A stretch of DNA of 64,000 bases from Siniperca chuatsi (taxonomy: Eukaryota; Chordata; Actinopteri; Centrarchiformes; Sinipercidae), in NCBI RefSeq assembly GCF_020085105.1, contig NC_058053.1, positions 18,002,388 to 18,066,387 on the forward strand, written 5' to 3'. The notes beneath the pieces are model-generated. The model was not told where the DNA came from. It searched no databases and saw only the letters and a list, made by a program, of their open reading frames with translations. This document shows positions 1 to 24,200 of the stretch, one piece after another. The translations under genes and the position numbers were made by a program. Position 1 is the stretch's first letter, and the number at the start of each line of letters is the position of its first letter.

Positions 1-1344
1 CCTAAATTGTGATGTAAGGGGTCTGTTTGTCGTGCTTGGACTCTTCCCGCTATTTTGTAGCTCACTCGCTAGCTAGCTAGCTGTTGTCGATTCCTATTTA
101 GCTTAGTGGGAAGAGGCCGCCTACCTTCAAGAAAGTCATAAAAACACAGAGCATTAGCCAACTTCCCTTAAAGCTAGTCTTACGCTGCCTACCACAGCTT
201 CGACGGCTGCTCCTGATGCTTTCTAGTTATCTGGAAAATAGAAATAACGTTAGTTTTTTTTAAGGACAAACTCCATTATACCAGTTCAGTGTTAGCTGGG
301 TTGCTAACAGTAAAGCTGAGCAGACAGTGAAGCGGAGAGGCTGCCGTGGCACTGATCACCGTCCAGCCACAAACACAGTGCGTATACATCCAGATACGAT
401 AAATACCGCTTTTTAGTCCATACTTCTCTGTATAGTTGCAGTTTGTGTTCAACTGAGCGTTGTTTCAGAGTATTAGCAACACTGCAGTCGCTCTGCGGTG
501 TTAGTTTTCCTTTGACGCTTGTGTCGTATTTATCACGGCTGCTCTCGGAAGTCTTGCAACGCTGTAAACCTTAGCCAGGATTTCCGGCTCCTTTCCATTT
601 GCCCTATGCTGTTTTGTTTCCGTTTATTCTATTTCCGTTTTAAAAGTTTTCTACGTGCAGCGTTAAAGTGTGATTTAACAAAGATTTATTTCGGTTATGA
701 CGCGCAATGCGTTTTTAGGATATTTTAACCGTTCTTTAGCACGCGGGGACCAACGGTTGTGTAATGGGCTTCCTCGCCCCTCGGTGCTTTCGCTTGCAAA
801 ATTGTAGCTAACTTGCTTCATTGTAGATCAGCTTCAGTGTATCGACACGTGTAGCCTGCTGTATAAATCTTAGTTCTATGTGTTTTCCCAACATGCGTTA
901 ATGATGTGCAGTTATGTTTGGTCACTATTTTTGGTAACTAATGGCCTATCAGTTGGCCTTTAGACGCCAAAGCCTCGCCCTCGAGTTGGCTAACGTTAGC
1001 AGTTGGAGCAGTCAGTGAACTGTCCCAGACGGCCAATGAGGAGTCGGGGCTGAGAGGCCTTTATAATAGAAATCCCCAAAGTGCTGTTTCATATTTACAT
1101 CGTGGACCTTTAACCCACTGCCACGCATTTACATACTGAAGCCGAAATATTCTTTATTATTGAGACATCAACTGTTGAAACTTTGTGATGTTGTTTGTGC
1201 TACTAAACCTTTCAATTACAGAATAATAAATGAAAATTCACTAGCATTTTCTTTCTTGCAGTGAGCTGTAGTGTATCTGTGTTATTTAGCGAAACTATAG
1301 TGTTAAAGTCAATGTTTTTAATATTTTAACATCTTTATGGCATT

Positions 1345-1540
1345 ATGAAAAGAATAACTGCAACTATTGGTTCAATTAATAAAAAAATCATTTTTCAAGC
1401 AAAAATGCAATTTCAAATGTGACAATTTCCTACATTTCTTGGTGTTGCTTTATTGTAAATTTAATATTTTAGGGGTTTTTGACTGTTGGTCGGACAAAAT
1501 AAGAAATAACATTTAATAACATCACATTGGGCTGTACCTG
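1345..1540 (-). repeat. Family A miniature transposon, partial, reverse copy
   Basis: Contains the reverse-orientation landmark words of this family (gactgttggtcggacaaaa, then a run ending at gggctgta). The family, called A here, recurs at least seven times in the window and has ends rich in ATTAATCG; a full copy starts AGGGCTGCAACTAA and ends GTTTCAGCTCTA. It is non-coding and most likely a non-autonomous DNA transposon (MITE). Confidence 0.6.
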
Positions 1541-1621
1541 CATGTATGTAGTGTGTTGAATAGAATTGAGGGCCCTATTAATTTGACAGTGGCGTGAACT
1601 ACAACTAAATAGCTCAACAAT

Positions 1622-1933
1622 TTAGGGCTGCACCTAACATTTATTTGTCAGAATCATTATCAGTTAATCTATTGTTTGGTTTTTATTAATTGCTTGGGTT
1701 CTGAAATGTCTGAAAATAGTGAAAATTCCCCAGAGCCCAAGGTGATGTCTTCAAATTAGTTGGTTTTTATCTGAAACCCAAAAATCTTTAATATAATATA
1801 AAACAGGAAAAAGCAGAAAATTCTTGCATTTGAGAGGCAGGAACAAGAGAGAATTTGGCATGTTTGCTTGATAAATTATTTAAATGATCAGCTGATTGAC
1901 AAAATTGTTGTCAATTCATTTTGTTTCAGTACC
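1622..1933 (+). repeat. Family A miniature transposon, near full length
   Basis: Starts at an AGGGCTGCA word, carries the internal words gaaaatagtgaaaa, cagagcccaaggtgatgtc and tttgagaggcaggaac in family order, and ends near tttgtttcagtacca. It is diverged, with most ATTAATCG motifs decayed, so it is older than the copy at 10995. Confidence 0.65.
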
Positions 1934-2131
1934 ACTGCAATTAATACTGCGTTTGGGAATAAATTGTCAAATATTGTGATCATTGTTTTTTAAGCCATTG
2001 TTTTTGGTGTTTTTGGATTGTGTTTTGTTGTTTTTTGTCCTGTTAAGTGATTGTTATGTTATAATATGTATGAATTACAGTTAAACATATCTTTCATTAC
2101 TTTCCTACAGCTTGGCTCTGCATAAAACAGA

Positions 2132-5100
2132 ATGTCTAAAAGTGAACCAGAAGAGATGATAGAGATTGAGATCGATGAACGGGAGAAACAAGCATGTCTG
2201 GAGGAAGGGTAAGCAAGATCATGGTTATTATAAATTGCATACTCTTGAACATGCAGTAACTACACATTTACAGTTCTTTTCCCTCTCATCTTTTACCTAT
2301 AGTGTGGAGGAGCAGACCATCACTGCGTCAGATTTGATTCAACAAGATATCGACATCAGTGAGCCCATTGGCAATTTGAAGAAGCTTTTGGAGCCCCGTA
2401 TCCAGATGTCACTGGATGCATATGAGATCTGCTTGCAGGACATTCAGGTAACAATGTACATAAATGGACCATATCAAGATCTCGTTATGACTCAATAATG
2501 TTGTTGCTGTCGCTGTATCTTCATCTCTGATTCATCTGTTGTGTTCTTCTTTTTAGCTTCACCCTGATCACAGCCTCTTCGATCAGGGAGTAAAGACAGA
2601 TGGCACTGTGCAGCTCAGCCTGCAGATTATAACCAAACCAGGTACTGATAAGATGCTTCAAAGATACAGTCATATGTTGCTGTTTGTGTCCAAATTCAAA
2701 TTTGTACATATACACATAAACCTCTCTCATTTTTGGGTGTTTTTCTTTCCTCTTGTGCAGGTGAGGAGAAGTTGAACATTTTGGAAATTGTGAAGCCAGT
2801 AGAAACAGTAGAGGTGGTGATTGATCCAGATGCAGCAGGAGAGGAGGGAGCTCTTGTGGAGGAGGGTCAACTCATTGCTGTGGAGCGATCTGGCCTGTCT
2901 GATGAGACGTCGGAGCAGGTTACACGCTGGGCCGCAGCACTTGAAGGCTACCGCAAAGAGCAGGTTCGCCTGGGCATACCATATGGTGAGGAACACTTTA
3001 ATAAAAATACATTACTGTGGGAAAAACAATCCTCAGTGTGGTGACAAATAAACATGGTTGTTAGTGTATGAGGTTTCTCTCTCTCTCCTCAGACCCTGTG
3101 CTCTGGTCAGCTGACCAGGTGATCCACTGGGCTGTGTGGGTAATGAAGGAGTTTAACATTGATGAGATGGAAATAGGCAGCATTCACATCCCAGGTCGAG
3201 ACCTCTGCTCATTCAGCCAGGATGAGTTCCTTCAGAAAGTGCCCAATGGAGAGATCCTCTGGAGTCACCTGGAACTCCTACGCAAATGTAAGTCAGATAG
3301 AGTTGTTGTAGGTTTTAGGAGTGTGTGATTCCAGTTTGAACACACTGTTTATGGTTGCATCTTGTTTGTACCTGGGAGAGTAATCATGGCATGATGAATT
3401 TGAATTTGACACAGAATTTGCCCTAATCCCTTATTATTTATTTCAGATGTGTTGGCAAGCCAGGACCAGTCTGGAGGGGACGCTACTGTCACTATTGATC
3501 AGCGTAAGTGTTTTATTGAAAACCTGCCAAAAGGGCAATTAAAGGTCTTGAAAATGTTTACACTTAACAACATGACACCTAAAGGGCCGATCAGACACAG
3601 ATGTATAATATATAATTCAAAGTCAACGCATTATTCAAATACTAATCGGCGAGCATGCATGGAGTTGCTTGAGCAGCCAGGTGAATCTCTCTGGTGAGTA
3701 ATGCTGTTTACTATGATGTAAATATGCTAGCTAGCTAGTTAGCTATTGGACTGTGAGAAAACTACAGAGCAGGGGTGCACCAGATGTTTTGCCTGACACA
3801 CTTTTCCAAGGCAATCCAAAACACTAGCAGTTGTTTTGATCATTGATATTCTGTCAATCTTTAACTTCTATGTCTCTGTCTCCAGCTGTGCAGATAATCC
3901 CGGCTCAAGTGAGCACGCCCACTGCCATAAAGGTATTGAAGCAGAGCCGCGGCCCCAGAACTCCCCGTATTTCAGGAGGAGAAGAGCGTAGCTCACCTGG
4001 CAACCGCACAGGTAGTACACACTACACACATGGACTCTGTGTGTCGTTTGTATGTAAGCAGTTGACTTGCTTCCACAGATTCACTTTTCAGCCTGAAATC
4101 GCTGAAAAGCAGACGAGTAGGGGGGTTTGTGCACCAAATTTTGAAATTTTACAAAGCTGACAAGGTGACACTAATGTGGCTTTGCTCAGCGATTGGCCAG
4201 GTGTGTACAGATGTGAAAATAGGCAGAGCTCCAGGCTGTAACAATTAATCCATTAATCGATTAGTGAATCTACAGACATCTACAATGGCAACTATTCTGA
4301 CAGTCATTTAATTGTTTCAGTCATTTCGTCTCCCAAACAATCTCAAATGTGCTGATTTTCTTTGTGTTATGTGATAATAAAGTAATTGTCTTTGAGTTGT
4401 GGACTGTAAGTCAGACAAAATAAACAATTTGAAGACATCATCTTGGGCTTTATTGGCAATATTGGGCACTATTGTTGCAGACATTTTTCACAGTTTTCTG
4501 ACATTTTATAGACCAAACAGTTGATTAATAAACAAAAATCTGTCAGATTAGTCAGTTAAAAAATAATAATTGTTGTTTACAGCCCTACTCCAAGCGCGCC
4601 ACAAATTTTTGATTCCACATTCTTAGGGTTGTGTGTATGTAATTTTTATGACCATTTATAACATTTTACACTGAATGCTGTGTCTCTCTGGTGCTAGGCA
4701 ACAACGGTCAGATACAGTTGTGGCAGTTCCTGCTGGAACTGCTGACAGACAAGGATGCAAGAGACTGCATCTCCTGGGTGGGCGAAGAGGGCGAGTTCAA
4801 ACTCAACCAGCCGGAGCTTGTGGCGCAAAAATGGGGCCAGCGCAAGAACAAGCCTACTATGAACTATGAGAAACTCAGCAGAGCCCTCAGGTTTGTTGCT
4901 TCTGTTTCTTTTCATTTTTTTTAAAGGCTCCAGTGGCTTAGTATTGCACTTCCATTAAATTGAAGAGACAGATTTTAAAAAATGGTCAAAATCTGTGCGG
5001 CAGAGGCAGACATATCCTGACTTTTAGTCCCTAGTAGGGGGTCAAGTTCCAGAAAGACTGGATCCTACATTTCCCACAATGCAACTCAACAGCATCTTTC

Positions 5101-5300
5101 CTTTCAACCTCTCTGCTTGGTAAACATCTTTCAAACAAACTGTTAAAAAGTCTCAAGGCCAGACCGAAATGATGATGACGATGACAAAGCTCCTCCAGGG
5201 CCACAGAAGACATTATACAACTTTTTTCACAAGCTGAGTGGTACTTAACATGACAAGTAAACTGATATTCATGTATAAAGACGGTGGAGTGGCCTTTTTA

Positions 5301-5355
<55 letters not shown>

Positions 5356-5707
5356 AAGGTGGCTTGTTGAATATCATTATTATTATTATTATTATTTATA
5401 ATAATGATGGTGGTATATATAATTATAAATTGTGTGATTTTCTGTTGTCTTTGCGTAGTGAGATTCTGACTTTTCTCTCTTTAGGTATTACTACGACGGG
5501 GACATGATCAGCAAGGTGCAGGGAAAGCGCTTCGTCTACAAGTTTGTGTGCGACCTGAGAACTCTGATTGGCTACAGTGCTGCTGAGCTCAACAACCTGG
5601 TGACCGAGTGTGAACAGAAGAAACTGGCTCGCATGCAGATGCACGGCATCGGTCAGCCCATCACTACTGTGACCCTGGCCACCACGGCACTAGACAAAGA
5701 CAGTTGA
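2132..5707 (+). CDS. gabpa: GA-binding protein alpha chain (ETS-family transcription factor)
   Basis: Nine coding exons: 2132-2208, 2303-2447, 2557-2641, 2761-2985, 3093-3287, 3447-3503, 3886-4011, 4698-4890, 5485-5707, all with GT-AG introns, summing to 441 residues (human is 454). GABPA is the DNA-binding subunit of GABP/NRF-2 and pairs with GABPB to activate housekeeping and mitochondrial genes. Visible domains: N-terminal OST domain (about 40-105), Pointed/SAM domain (about 178-250, [18 protein letters not shown]), and the ETS domain (about 308-392, starting LWQFLLELL, with recognition helix LSRALRYYY), followed by the C-terminal helices that bind GABPB. The start is [14 protein letters not shown] just after a splice acceptor. 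It converges on appa. Identification is firm. Confidence 0.97.
4235..4589 (-). repeat. Family A miniature transposon, full reverse copy in gabpa intron 7
   Basis: Begins with gtaacaattaatcc, passes gactgtaagtcagacaaaa, gaagacatcatcttgggct and ctgacattttatagaccaaac, and ends gtttacagccctac, which is the reverse of the family's AGGGCTGCAACTAA start. About 355 bp, no open frame. Confidence 0.75.
5302..5397. repeat. (GT)n and (ATT)n microsatellites, gabpa last intron
   Basis: About 26 uninterrupted GT units (5302-5354), then a short spacer and a run of ATT units ending near 5397. Likely length-polymorphic. Confidence 0.95.
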
Positions 5708-6245
5708 AGGAGGCCGCACTACAGCGCGCCACAGGCAAACTTTGCTCTCCACCGCTGATTGGAAATCAAATCAACTTTCTTCTTCTTTTTCCACACAACT
5801 GTGTTCATTAGGCACAGAAATGCAAAGCTGATCATTGTGGATTAACAACTTTGTTATTGTCTTTACAGTTTGATTCAAGTTAGACTGAGGCAGGTAAAAA
5901 CTTTTTTTTTTAGCTTTTCTGTAACTCTAACCAAGAGGAGACGCGTGTTCAGGATCCGGGGACGATTGTCTGTGCTGATTACTGAAAAATGCATTTGTGT
6001 GCATGTGACTGAATGCTTGAATGTGCGACCGAAAACCCAGATTTGTGTAATGTGTTCTTTGTCTGTAGTTTAGGATCATTTCCACTGTATATACTGGCAC
6101 TTCATGTTTTTGATAGCCACAAGGACAAGTGTATTTTCATATTTTCCATTTATAGAGGACCTGTTTTGTATTTTATCTAGTGTTTGTTCCCTAAATTGTT
6201 GGACCCTTTTTTGTCCACTAGGGGGAATAAAGGGGCAAGCATTTT
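5708..6245 (+). terminator. gabpa 3' UTR and poly(A) signal
   Basis: Follows the gabpa TGA. A single canonical AATAAA at 6226-6231 predicts an mRNA end near 6245-6255 and a 3' UTR of roughly 0.5 kb. The appa transcript seems to end just beyond, from the opposite strand. Confidence 0.65.
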
Positions 6246-6359
6246 TCTTAATGTTTGTGATTCAGTCATTTCAGCTGTGAGCTTTGAAATGTGAATATAT
6301 TTTCATTGTTGTATACATCATAGTAAGAGATGCAAAATGACAAACAGCCAGAAAGTTGT

Positions 6360-8411
6360 ATGTACATTCAAAATTTTATTCATGGTATAATGAATGTAGA
6401 AAGCTTTTTCTTACTCTAAGCGAAATGGTCCATTTAACTACACAGAGAGAAAAAATGCGTCTTTTTTTGTTTTTTTTTTAAACGCTAGCCTCCAAAGACA
6501 CCCAGAGTGAGCATCAAAACAAACATTCACCTGATTAAGAGCTTCAGTTAGTGTGTACATGTACATGTGTGGATATAATGTGTAGAGATGTGATATGTGT
6601 TGTATTTCTATGGTATAAATGCACAATATGCATGTCACATTCATGTTAACTGGAGGTGGCATTAATAACTTAATTAAGGGAGAAGGAAATGTGTCTCTAT
6701 GTGAGTTGTGGTCATCCTCCCAGTGGTGATGGCAAAGTCTTCACCTCTTCGTGAGGGCTATTGACAACAGATATGCAGACACAGAATAATCCACCACAGG
6801 ACGAACAGAAGCACTGTACATGTATACACAGGAAATGTAGAAAAATAGAACGTGTTTGTGACATTTGGTGAAGGAATGTGTGTGGAGAGGAGATGGGACC
6901 ATCTAGAAAACTGTTCTGATCTCTGTAGTCCTGTCTTTTTTTATCAAATAGATATTGTAGTGTTGCACTGTACAATATTGCTGACACACCCAGAAAGAGA
7001 GGATAAACAGGACAAATGGGGGTTAGAAAGACAGACTGAAGAACACATGAACAAGGAGGAAAAGATGGTGGAGCTTGATTATGAAACTAGGCCACTGAGA
7101 GCCGGATCTCCATCTTCCAAATATTTACTATCAAGAGAGACATTGGAATGATAAATCTGGAATGATACTTTCAGAAAACCTCTATAAAGTTTGACCTATA
7201 TCCTCCTAATAAAAACCCAATGTGCAGCGACAGCGTGAGTTAACAGCAATAATATTTGGTGATAATAATCAGACTTTCAAAATGACAGAGTGCATAGAAC
7301 GCAAACAGTAACAAAATCATCTTCCTTTCGGATACTATTACACTTCATATATGACATATAGAGCATTTCGCCCATGCAGTTAACACAACAGTGAAGCATG
7401 GAGATGAGCATAACGAGCCAAGATTCAGTTAAAGCAAGTCTTTGTGACAACAAAGCAGACCAGATTCTGAATACTCTTTTTCTTCTTCATATCACAAGAT
7501 CACAAAGAAGACACTAGAAATGTACAATCCTGCTAAAATATCTAGTAAGAGGGCCGCTCCCGAGGACCTCAACATACAGTATACTGTATCTGTCATCAAT
7601 ATTGCCATGCACTACATATACTTAAAGCTGATCTCTGTCTTTATATATTACACATAAAAAAATCAGAAAACAAAACAATCATTATTTTTTAACTTTTACA
7701 TATTTTGATTATGTATAATTTTTTCTGTATTTTTTCCTCCTTTTTTGAAAAACAAACCTGAAACATTTGGGCTTTAATCGTGCAAGGAGGCGCTCTGAGA
7801 GCCCCTCCCCCCGTTGTCAGCTCTAAGAGCTGTTATGTCATCAAACACAGCCCAGCTGTCATCGGAGAGCAGGGATGTGTCGGACGGTTTGAGGAAAATG
7901 GAACAAACAGTTGGAGCGAAGAGGGAGTGAATGGGAATTAAACTGCTTAGGTTTACATGTTTCTGGTCTCAGCTGCGAGCGCAGTACTGCAGTGACTTCA
8001 TATAAATCAGCAACAGGGTTTTCAGTACAAACACTATGAAGTTTTTGTTGTGATTGGCTGAAATGTGCAGGTGAAACAGGGAACCCTTGTCTGACCAATT
8101 GCAGGTAAAGGTAAGATCAAGTGTTGCTCTGTACAATCTAGGGATCAGGGATTAAGAAGGATTTGTTCCATGTCATTTTCCTTTGGCCCAAACCCCCGAC
8201 TGAGACATAAACTGGTACAAAGAGTTCACTTATCTTTTCCTAACTTTTCAAACAAGATAAAAATCAGCCTTTGCAGTACTCTTCACATCTTTCCTCCCCT
8301 TCTTAACAGGGTGAGAGACTGAAGGTATAGGGGCTGAGGCCAAGGGACCAGAATGGAACAGACCCTGCGAGGGAGAGTGTGGGGTTGGGATATGCCTGAA
8401 GAAGCAGTTCT
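6360..8411 (-). terminator. appa 3' UTR with poly(A) signal
   Basis: Downstream (leftward) of the appa stop. A minus-strand AATAAA lies at 6375-6380, giving a 3' UTR of about 2 kb. The tract is AT-rich (for example 7660-7760), has no open frame of note, and contains no recognised transposon, as expected of a retained UTR. The true cleavage site cannot be fixed from sequence alone. Confidence 0.5.
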
Positions 8412-20595
<12,184 letters not shown>

Positions 20596-21235
20596 GCCGT
20601 CCTCCCGGTATCCAGCACCCCAGTTATGTTCACGATTTTTCCGTTAAGAAAAAAAAAATGTTAAAGCTGGTGGTGATTTGTGTCGACACAGCGGCGGCTG
20701 AAGTGTTCCGATCCCGGTGTCCCCTCCCTGTTTAGCTCCCGACTGTAGCGGTGTGAGGCTGGATGTGCTTGGTGTTAGATGGGGGCGGGGGAGCGGGTCT
20801 GAGCGGGTCTGACCGTGTGGGGGTGTGTGTGTGTTCATGCCAAGGAAAACACATAGTTGACCTAGTGTCTCTCCACCATTTGATAAGTTTGGGTAGGATA
20901 CACAGAAAGCCCTAATAAAATGCCTGGTGACGCAATATAGTTTCTATTGTCCTCAGTGGGAGGCGGATTTCTTTGTGGCTATGCAATCACGACTTTACGA
21001 TATTGCGGAAACTCAACTTACAACCAGTTTCACTTTACCTCACTGGACAAGACTGACTGAAGAAAGACGTGTGTAGATTGCTGACCTGTTCACGGGCTTG
21101 GATTTTAACTACCTATGTCACCTATCGATCTTTAAATGTAATCAAAACAATAACACGAAACGAAGCAGATTAGAATAATAATCCTTCCTCGAGAAACCTC
21201 AGATCCATTAGTTTTCTTGCCCCGCAGAGAGCAAC
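20596..21235. promoter_or_regulatory. Shared head-to-head promoter region of appa and the Ig gene
   Basis: Start codons of appa (-) and the Ig gene (+) lie 640 bp apart. The appa side is GC-rich with a GC box (GGGGGCGGGGG at 20781-20791) and a tandem decamer GAGCGGGTCT at 20791-20810, with no TATA box, in line with the known GC-rich TATA-less APP promoter. Nearer the Ig gene, AGTTTCACTTTAC (21026-21038) is one mismatch from an interferon-stimulated response element. Transcription starts are inferred, not seen. Confidence 0.6.
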
Positions 21236-24200
21236 ATGTGGACTTTCCTGGGAGTATTAATGGTGTTAACTGTTTCAGGTAAGCAGTAATGTAGAGTTTT
21301 GCCTCTTGTCGTTCTCTCTGAAAATATACTACATTTTAAATGCTTGCATACTGTAGAATAATCTCACATAAACGTCTCGTATTCATATAATTAAAGTCTA
21401 CATGGAACATTTGAGTGTTGCAATACTTGTAAAGTTGTTACTTTGGCGTGATTGATTGTTTGTCTCTATGTTTATCCCTGTGGGGAATCAAAATTCAGAT
21501 TTATGACTTTTATAAATTGTCAAATTTGAGCAATGACCCCTCACCCCCAATGAAAACACATGACACAAATATGTTTCCTCTTTCAGGTCTTGTAAGATTT
21601 CAAGTGGGATTCATTGCCCATATTCGGTGGTAAATTAAAGGACTTTCATAAAGATAAGATTTATTTATTTATAACACTAAGGGAGTAGAGTAGTTTGGGA
21701 TTAAATTCCACCAAACAATCAATTGACAGTTAAAAAGTACTGTTTGGCTACAAGGGTTCAGAAATATAAGTATTAATCTAACATATACTTCCCACTGTTT
21801 ATTTAATACTGATGATTTTTCTGTAGACATTGTGTTTACAGAACCAGCAGCTGCTCTGGTAATAGGCCTTCAATCAACAGTGTTTTGCCACTCATGTCAT
21901 ATGAATGAAATGAAAGGGCTTACCTGTGGACCACTAAGCTTCTGTTCAGGTGTATTGATATGGATTTTTATTTTTGGTTCAGTTTGCACTGATGTGATCT
22001 TGGTTTATACGATTATGTTGTTTTATTTCCTGTTACATATTTTGTGTCTGTCTTTTAACATCTTTGTTCTCACTTTAACAACATGTTATCCCCTGAGCCA
22101 TTTTCAGAATCAGAATCAGAAATACTTTATTGATCCCCGAAGGGAAACTCTTTGTTACAGCAGCTCGCCTTTACGTCAGTGTACACAGGAGAAAGTACTA
22201 GCAAAAAAATATAATACAATACACTATAAAAACTATAAAAACAGGTCAGAAAATAAATTAAATACCAAGTGGGTATAAGTATAGAATAAAATAAGTGTGA
22301 AGTACCAAGTGGGTTTACAGGTATAATAATGCAATGTAATAATATAAGTAATAAGTAGTATTGCAACAGCAGTAATGGAGGTATGAATAATAAATAGGAC
22401 AAAGCTAAATATTGCACATGAGTATTACACAGATATTGCACAATTATTCAAGTATTGCAGAGATGTAATGATCAATGTCCAGTTTAATGACTTAGGGTCA
22501 TACAGACTGACACTCAGAGGGAGGAGTTAAAGAGTTTGATGGCCACAGGCAGGAATGACTTCCTGTGGCGCTCTGTGGTGCTTTTTGGGGAGATGAGTCT
22601 TCCGCTGAAGGTTCTCCTTTGTTTGACCAGCACGTCATGGAGTGGGTGGGAGACACTGTCCAAGATGGCGTGTAGTTTGGCCAGCATCCTCCTCTCTGAC
22701 ACCACCGCCAGAGAGTCCAGCTCCACCCCCACAATGTCACTGGCCTTACAGATCAGTTTGTTGAGTCTGTTGGCGTCCGCTACCCTCAGCCTGCTGCCCC
22801 AGCATGCAACAGCATACAGGATAGCACTGGCCACCACATACTCATAAAACATCCTCAGCATTGTCCGGCAGATGTTGAAGGACCTCAGCCTCCTCAGAAA
22901 ATAGAGGCGGCTCTGGCCCTTCCTGTAAACAGCCTGAGTGTTCTTAGCCCAGTCCAGTTTATTGTCCATGTGTACTCCCAGGTACTTGTAGTCCTCTACA
23001 ATGTCCACATTGACCCCCTGAATGGAAACCGGGGTCAGTGGTGCCTTGGCCCTCCGTAGATCCACAACCAGCTCCTTAGACTTTGTTGCATTGAGCTGCA
23101 GATGGTTCTGCTCGCACCATGAGACAAAGTTCCCCACCACAGCCCTGTACTCAGTCTCATCACCACCGCTGATACTTCCCACCACAGCAGAGTCATCAGA
23201 AAACTTCTGAAGGTGGCAGGACTCTGTGTGGTAGCTGAAGTCCGTGGTGTAGATGGTGAAGAGGAAGGGAGAGAGGACAGTCCCCTGAGGGGCCCCAGTG
23301 TTACGGACCGCGCTGTCTAACACACAGTGCTGCAAGCACACGTGCTGTGGTCTGCCAGTCAGGTAGTCAACAATCCAGGTCACAAGGGGGGCGTCCACCT
23401 GCCTCACCCAGCAGGGCGGGCTGGATGGTGTTTTTATAGAGCCATGAATCTAATCTAATCAATAAAACTGAAATCAGACAAAATAATCCATTCATAAGTC
23501 ATCAGTATCTGTGTGGTGCATTGCCTGAATACTCATGAGATAGGATTTTATTGTACAAATATGAATTTTTCCAGAAGTCTTATTCTTTATGATGACCACA
23601 AAAGCTCAATCACAATTGAAGACATTTTATATACACACAGTAGTAAATACATTTATGTTGTATTATTTTCAGTCATTTAAATGTACTAATACGTATCACA
23701 GTTTTCTGACACAAGAATTGGGCTTGAGTGAAAAAGCCAATAGCAAGATTGTCCATTATTTTACTTAATGACACCAAAACATGACTTTTCCTCTTGTTTG
23801 AACCCAAACTATTTTATTTGATGGATATCAGCAGGAGTGGAAAAATACAAAGGTCAAAGTTTTCACATTGTTCACGTGGTCTTCAGTCAACAACTCCCTT
23901 CATTTGGTTTCTTTCTTCGTGCACTTGGAGAGAAATATAAACAAAGTGAGAGTCTGCAATTTCTAACTAGACTAGTGGCTGTGCAGTTGTGTTTGAACAA
24001 CAAGGCACAAAGCAAAGGATCAGTTATCAAATTGGGTCATGTCAGTAAAATCACACCCAGTCATTAGCAGAATGGACTATGACTTATTAGTTTTTAATAT
24101 GACAACATATGATTTGAATATGTAAATAAAAGGCACTTTGGCAGTTAACACACATACAGAAAAGGGAGAGGGGCAGATTAACGCAGCAGCAGAGGCCACC

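Larger units (their letters stand above)
1..2131 (+). other. gabpa upstream region and 5' leader
   Basis: No coding exon is visible before the first gabpa coding exon. The acceptor for that exon (tttcctacag) ends at 2110, so an untranslated exon must lie upstream. A good donor (GTAAGG) starts at base 14, which would fit a leader exon ending at base 13 near the window start, but this is weak. The first 1.1 kb is richer in CpG and in GCTAGC/TAACGTTAGC-type words that are common near fish promoters. Two copies of an AT-rich miniature transposon fill part of 1345-1933. No ATP5PF-like exon (the usual divergent neighbour of GABPA in mammals) was recognised here. Confidence 0.45.

Noticed and set aside
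5238-5507. Frame containing a long Cys-Val run
   Set aside because: Translation of the (GT)n microsatellite.
22536-22847. 103-codon plus-strand frame within intron 1 of the Ig gene
   Set aside because: Antisense shadow of the LINE reverse transcriptase.
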